Origin: Litoditis marina
Taxonomy: Eukaryota; Nematoda; Chromadorea; Rhabditida; Rhabditidae
Length of the DNA: 64,000 bases
NCBI GenBank assembly: GCA_964036275.1
Contig: OZ038436.1
Coordinates: 23,658,639-23,722,638 of the forward strand
Reading direction: 5' to 3'
The notes below the pieces were generated by a model that saw nothing but the letters and a program-made list of their open reading frames with translations, was not told the DNA's origin and searched no databases. The translations under genes and the position numbers were made by a program. Below, in pieces: positions 60,101 through 64,000 of the stretch. The stretch's first letter is position 1. Each line of letters starts with the position of its first letter.

Positions 60101-60664
60101 AGGGGCATCACTTCCCGAATATTCAAATGTCGACGAAGATTCTGAATCAATCGCCATATTCAACTGACAAAAGTACGATTAAAGTTTAATACTATAATAA
60201 TATATGTGAATCATAATATAATGATCCTGACTTTACGGTCCTTTACGGTCCTTACTTTTGTATTGAGCACTACTGCAATCTTCCAATCAGAACACATAGT
60301 TCGCGTAACTACAGCTAGGTCATTCGCGGATTGTTCGAAAAGCTAGGATTAAAGCCTTTTCAAGATCATCTGTAGTGTCATTATTGATGGCAGGCAGAGA
60401 AGTATTGTTCTGTTCTGCTGGGGTTGTAGTTTGGTGCCACCACGTTTTGGTGATGCTTCAAAAGCAGGCTGTTGGCAGATCGCACTACACTTACTTTTGT
60501 AGTCAAATGATATTGAAATGTACCTTTGCCGCGTCCTCTTCGTTCTCCCATGCAACTATCCATCGATGTACGTTGTAATCGTGCATACAGTACGGGTGTC
60601 CGTCTCCGCCAGCCGCGGCGCGTACTCGCGTCACGGCTGCCAGCTGGCTACTGTCCAATGACAT
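57136..60664 (-). CDS. ctg-1: SEC14-like lipid-transfer protein with CRAL-TRIO and GOLD domains, 386 aa
   Basis: Minus-strand exons 60524-60664, 60013-60141, 59816-59875, 59108-59264, 58512-58648, 58164-58298, 57763-57832, 57550-57659, 57357-57451 and 57136-57262 sum to 387 codons including TAG. The N-terminal helix region (DEDAAKNLRRHL-type) leads into a CRAL-TRIO core: VLLLEQTGLIDIASLV, VLIMDLKGIHF, GPYRIMWGTLFDQYPQLI, IIVINAPAFVNMLY, then LPVEYGG (about residues 70-245). A GOLD domain follows (KPHDVELSPISISAG, KWNAGDQLEFYLQTEQEF, CERPALKQCDKWLW, GYYFIRYGNEKAWLF; about 255-375). This is the SEC14L / nematode CTG layout, which binds hydrophobic ligands such as phosphoinositides or tocopherols and acts at cytosolic membrane faces. 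CTG paralogues exist, so ctg-1 is the closest label, not a proven orthologue. Confidence 0.92.
57250..57255 (+). terminator. AATAAA, likely poly(A) signal of the C18orf32 homologue
   Basis: First AATAAA downstream of the stop at 57050, giving a 3' UTR of about 220 nt. It lies inside the last coding exon of the opposite-strand CRAL-TRIO/GOLD gene (57136-57262). Confidence 0.5.
59286..59535. repeat. Foldback of GGTTGC/GCAACC motifs in a CRAL-TRIO gene intron
   Basis: At least ten copies of GGTTGC or GCAACC in alternating orientation, including TTGCATGCAACCCGGTTGC and CACATGCAACC. The outer parts pair as an imperfect inverted repeat. It lies in the intron between exons 59816-59875 and 59108-59264. 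No coding frame. Confidence 0.6.
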
Positions 60665-62054
60665 CCTTCAACAACTGTAGTTCAAGGGGAATACATATGT
60701 AATTGATCTACTATGGAAGGTGTGCTACTGAACGAGAAGGTATACAAATTGGCAAGTGTGCTGTGTAGGGTTCTTGATCGTGTACAAAAATTACAGTATC
60801 AGAGTTTCATATCAGAGTTTCAATTTTTGAGAAGAGTGGTTGAAATTTGAGTGGTTTTGTGCAAGTTCATACATGCAGTTTATAGCGGATGCTGTCGGTT
60901 TTTGGATGGAAAGGACATGACAGTTCAATAATGATTGCACTCTCTGTTCAGGGCAGAGTAAAACACTGTTACTACTATGAAGATGCAATGAAAATGAACT
61001 GGGAAACAATAGAAAAACTAATAAAAGGTGACAAAACTGCGATACGAAACGTGCAACAAATGAGTGTTCGATCGGTGTGCCGACACATTATCTTCCGCAC
61101 GCGGTAGCAGTCCCTATAACCTCGTTAGAAGTCCACACGATGTTTCTTGGGAAAAGTTTATAATGAACGCATAAACTACTTGCCAAGAAAGTTATCATCG
61201 ACAGTTGATAGATAGATTTATTTATTCGCGATTTACCATGTGACTTTCCACATTGTTGGATGTCAATTACCGATGGACTATCATCTCTGATTGAGGAGAT
61301 ATTGGGATCTCATGACGTCAATCGAAGATTTCTACCTGATAAAACCTTTCCACTGTTATCGTTATTCATTTCGTTGTTCTAATCGTGAATTGGAAAACGT
61401 GAAAGAGGATCAGAGGAATGGTGGTGCAGGGGGAAATAATCCAGTCGCCTGCTCCTATCATCTTCTCACATCTTGGTGGCCTATCCAGTTTGAAACAAGA
61501 ACAAAGAGTCATAGCCTCCGAAAGAAGGGTAATTGGAACTAGCTAGACTATGATGAAACTATCTACAACTGTGTTTGAATAATTTAGTTCGGAAACGATA
61601 GTTATTCACTACGGAAGTTCATTGCTCGGAGAGCTCCACGAAGTTTGAAGAAGACGTATACCTAGGAAACTAGCTAAAACTGAATGGTGGGGTATGGGGT
61701 TAAACAATTTCCCTTTGCGAATATGGTTGTAAGAGTGCTCAAGCTTGCATATAACAAAGAAATGTATTTTCTATTCTATTCTATTCTATTCTACTTTGAG
61801 AAACAAAACATGTTGCAGGCAGTAACACGGTATTCAGTAAAACAAGGTCGTTCAGTAGAAGGCTGGTCGAAACTGTGCGGGCTGATCTGCTGTATGTGTA
61901 GTTTGATTTCCGAATGTTCCAGTTATGATATACGATCCCTGATGTATACGCGGATCACACAACAACTTTGTTATAGTCACCCCGCCTATTAGATCTCACA
62001 GGTAATCCGGTACTTTACGGCATACGGAAGCACACAATTTCACACAAAAACCAA
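60665..62054. other. Intergenic region without a supported gene
   Basis: Between the CRAL-TRIO/GOLD start and the U4 locus. Short unlinked frames only. A five-fold TTCTA tandem tract lies at about 61770-61795. The first part should contain the promoter of the minus-strand gene, but no site can be named. Confidence 0.5.
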
Positions 62055-62191
62055 GTTTTGCGTTAGAAAAAGAGGTAACCGGTTTTTCATTTTAGGTTAC
62101 CAACCGGTTACCTACTGAGGTAACCTAAATAATAGGTTACCAAAAAAGGGTTAGGTTACCTAAAAACCCGGTTAGATATAGAATTCACCGT
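62055..62191. mobile_element. Solo arm of the GGTAACC foldback element
   Basis: In reverse complement it matches 56033-56165 from GGTGAATTCTATAT to TTTTTCTAACGCAAAA with only a few differences. It lies about 0.5 kb upstream of the U4 gene. Related AACCGG/GGTAACC fragments occur near 27185, 30640 and 58035. Confidence 0.75.
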
Positions 62192-62614
62192 ATATTTTGT
62201 AGCTTAATCATCGAGACTTTTACTCGAAATACGCAGTGAGCGAGATAAATGTGATAGATGTTAGACGGATACAAATTAAAGATCCGGATAATCGTAAAAC
62301 TTTCAAGAACTACAAAACAGTTGCCCAATTTGAAAATTATACTATTTACTTAACCTAGTTAAACAATATGCACATGTCTATCTGTATTCGAAATATTCTT
62401 GAGTGATATTTCCAATCAATTTCTAATTAAAGTCCCATTTCATAAAATACTTCTCTTCGCGGGTAACAATTTCTATGTTTTACTTATCTTTCTGTCTTAC
62501 TACACACTCACACCGCGTTATATTGCCCCAGCCAGTAGAAAAACTAGCTCTGGCGAGAGAGTAGAGAGGCTAGAGTATGGGGCGGCCAGACAGTGGCGTC
62601 ATAAAACAGCCTAT

Positions 62615-62629
62615 ACTAGATACGGCGCA
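62615..62629 (+). promoter_or_regulatory. Candidate proximal element of the U4 gene
   Basis: ACTAGATACGGCGCA lies 36-50 bp upstream of the U4 start, about where a PSE is expected. The identical 15-mer occurs once more, at 3166-3180. The assignment rests on position only. Confidence 0.3.
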
Positions 62630-62664
62630 CCGCCAGACGCGCCTACTCGGTGTTCTCAGTCATT

Positions 62665-62805
62665 AGCTTTGCGCAGTGGCGGTAAAGTGACCAATGAGGC
62701 TTTGCCGAGGTGCTTTTATTGCTGGTTGAAAACTTTTCCCAATTGCCCGCGATGTCCCCTGAAACATGGGTGGCATACGCAATTTTTGAACGCCTCTAGG
62801 AGGCA
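62665..62805 (+). ncRNA. U4: U4 spliceosomal snRNA
   Basis: The body starts AGCTTTGCGCAGTGGC (5' domain that pairs with U6, stem II), then GACCAATGAGGCTTTGCCGAGG (the 5' stem-loop that binds the 15.5K protein), ATTGCTGGTTGAAAACTTTTCC, a central stem (GATGTCCC to GGGTGGCAT), the Sm site AATTTTTGA, and a 3' hairpin GCCTCTAGGAGGC. Length of about 141 nt and the order of parts match U4, and the 5' stem-loop wording resembles the nematode gene. It forms the U4/U6 di-snRNP that chaperones U6 before spliceosome activation. No TATA box is seen, as expected for a pol II snRNA gene using a PSE. A frame overlapping it on the plus strand is spurious. Confidence 0.93.
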
Positions 62806-63570
62806 GAAAAAAAAAAGTAAAAACAAGATAAGAAGGGCTATAAAACACATATACTATGATTAAGATGTTGTTTTAGAGACATCCACGTTCCTTTTTTAGG
62901 TGATAGAAATCTATTCGAGCACGATTAGGATGTTTTAGAAATTATTAGAAATATCCTTGCTACTATTATTTTTATGGTCCATTAACCTGGATGTTCTCTC
63001 TCAGAGAGATACTCATTATGTTCTGTACATTCACAGAGCCCACTTTCACAAGCTATTAACTGATATGCAGTTATTAAACCTCGTCTGCTACGTGCTTCTC
63101 CGACAATGCTTATTATTAATTTGAGAGAATTTTGCCAGGTAGCTGCAGATCGATAACAGCAGGTGAAAGAAGGCGGCCATATTAGACACTATTCAGGCTA
63201 AGCGACGGATCATGTTCTCTATTCCTAAGGTAATCCGTTACCGACTTTTTCATAGTTTAAGCTCTATTGTAACTATTCAACACGAATATATAGTAACTAG
63301 AGAGAGAGTGTTCACAACATGCTATATCGAAACATCGATTTTTATAGTTAAATGAGTCAATTTCAACTAGAACTATCTACATTCACCTTATTCTGTACCA
63401 GCAACAATATATGTGAAAATTTAAGATTCATTTTATATCAGGCAATAAAATATAATCTCGATGAATTCCTAGTAGTGCTATAGTCTAAACCGTCTATTAG
63501 CAATTAGCCGCATCATTAATGATGAAACTCTCACAGAACACATTAGAATCTTCCTATGACATTTTTCTAG
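62806..63570. other. Noncoding stretch upstream of the forkhead exon
   Basis: No exon that joins in phase to 63571 was found, so the 5' exons are either further upstream or too short to recognise. A 40-bp segment at 63361-63403 (AACTAGAACTATCTACATTC and following) is repeated at 63798-63840 inside the next intron. Confidence 0.4.
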
Positions 63571-64000
63571 TGAAACCACCTTCTTTGACGTGTGGATGAC
63601 GGAACTGAATTCCAGTCTGTGCCAGCTCAATTGGCTGCTGGCCAAAGGCGGCCAATCGGTGGGGGAGGTAAGTAGGGAAAGACAATGATCCGTTGAACAC
63701 ATCAGAACTTGCGAACAAAAAGACACAGGGATCAAATAGAAAACCAATCAAAACAGTTGAATTTTCAGTTTATGCACATTCCGTAGAGCAAAACCCAATT
63801 TTAACTAGAACTATCTATATTCACCTTACTCTGTACCACAATACATGTAGAACTTTCAAATTCCTAGTTCTGTGTAGATGTACATTCCGTGGAGCAAAAC
63901 CCATGGTTTATGTTGCAGGAGGTTGCCCCTGGAAAGGCGTCGTGTTCGCCGCGGATCCGAGATGAGGACAAGCCCCCCTACTCATACTCGCAACTCATTC
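63571..64000 (+). CDS. Forkhead transcription factor, 5' part (cut by the window end)
   Basis: Exon 63571-63667 (starting one base into a codon) and exon 63919-64000 join in frame. The second exon reaches RDEDKPPYSYSQLI, the opening of a forkhead DNA-binding domain (KPPYSYxxLI), where the window ends. Upstream is a LNSSLCQLNWLL segment, similar in place and pattern to the SLTSLNWL motif before the domain in FOXJ and FOXN proteins, while the Gln in SYSQLI recalls FOXK. The subclass cannot be fixed from this piece. No earlier exon or start codon was identified. Confidence 0.8.

Noticed and set aside
62399..62863. 154-codon plus-strand frame
   Set aside because: It overlaps the U4 snRNA gene and its flanks, with no protein homology recognised.

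Overview
The window is animal nuclear DNA with intron-rich genes, and most likely comes from a nematode. Introns are GT..AG, mostly 100-700 bp, with short T-rich TTTCAG acceptors. Several start codons sit 2-20 nt after an acceptor-like TTTCAG/TTACAG, as expected for spliced-leader trans-splicing. The zyxin, FZR1/Cdh1 and CRAL-TRIO/GOLD genes look like their nematode counterparts, and a U4 snRNA gene has a nematode-like body. No spliced-leader RNA gene was found, so the nematode call is inference. I assembled the gene models by hand by joining exons in frame at GT/AG boundaries.

Layout, left to right. (1) 306-1775 (+): 3' part of a repeat protein with a DPNYQTLAGVGGD module, about one module per exon. 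(2) 1776-5528: intergenic, with a duplicated 0.4-kb block. (3) 5678-7842 (+): small achaete-scute-like bHLH factor. (4) 10284-18919 (+): FZR1/Cdh1, the APC/C activator, 15 coding exons; one intron carries a minisatellite element and another an inverted satellite. (5) 19725-29773 (-): a 25-exon polyhomeotic-like Polycomb gene with a Gln-rich N-terminus, FCS zinc finger and two tandem SAM domains. (6) 31635-49341 (-): zyxin, 17 coding exons, with a LIM-only isoform starting at an internal exon (39450) and an overlapping upstream reading frame starting at 50421. (7) 50.5-55.3 kb: repeat-rich intergenic DNA. (8) 55285-57050 (+): 80-residue C18orf32/UPF0729 homologue. (9) 57136-60664 (-): SEC14-like CRAL-TRIO plus GOLD protein, tail to tail with (8). 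(10) 62665-62805 (+): U4 snRNA. (11) 63571-64000 (+): 5' part of a forkhead factor, cut by the window end just inside the DNA-binding domain.

The genes are unrelated housekeeping and developmental loci, not one pathway: cell-cycle proteolysis, Polycomb repression, focal adhesion, lipid transfer, splicing and two transcription factors. The most interesting signals are the SAM exon duplication in the polyhomeotic-like gene, the 166-codon second frame across the first zyxin exons, the internal zyxin start, and several foldback, SINE-like and satellite families with copies in introns.
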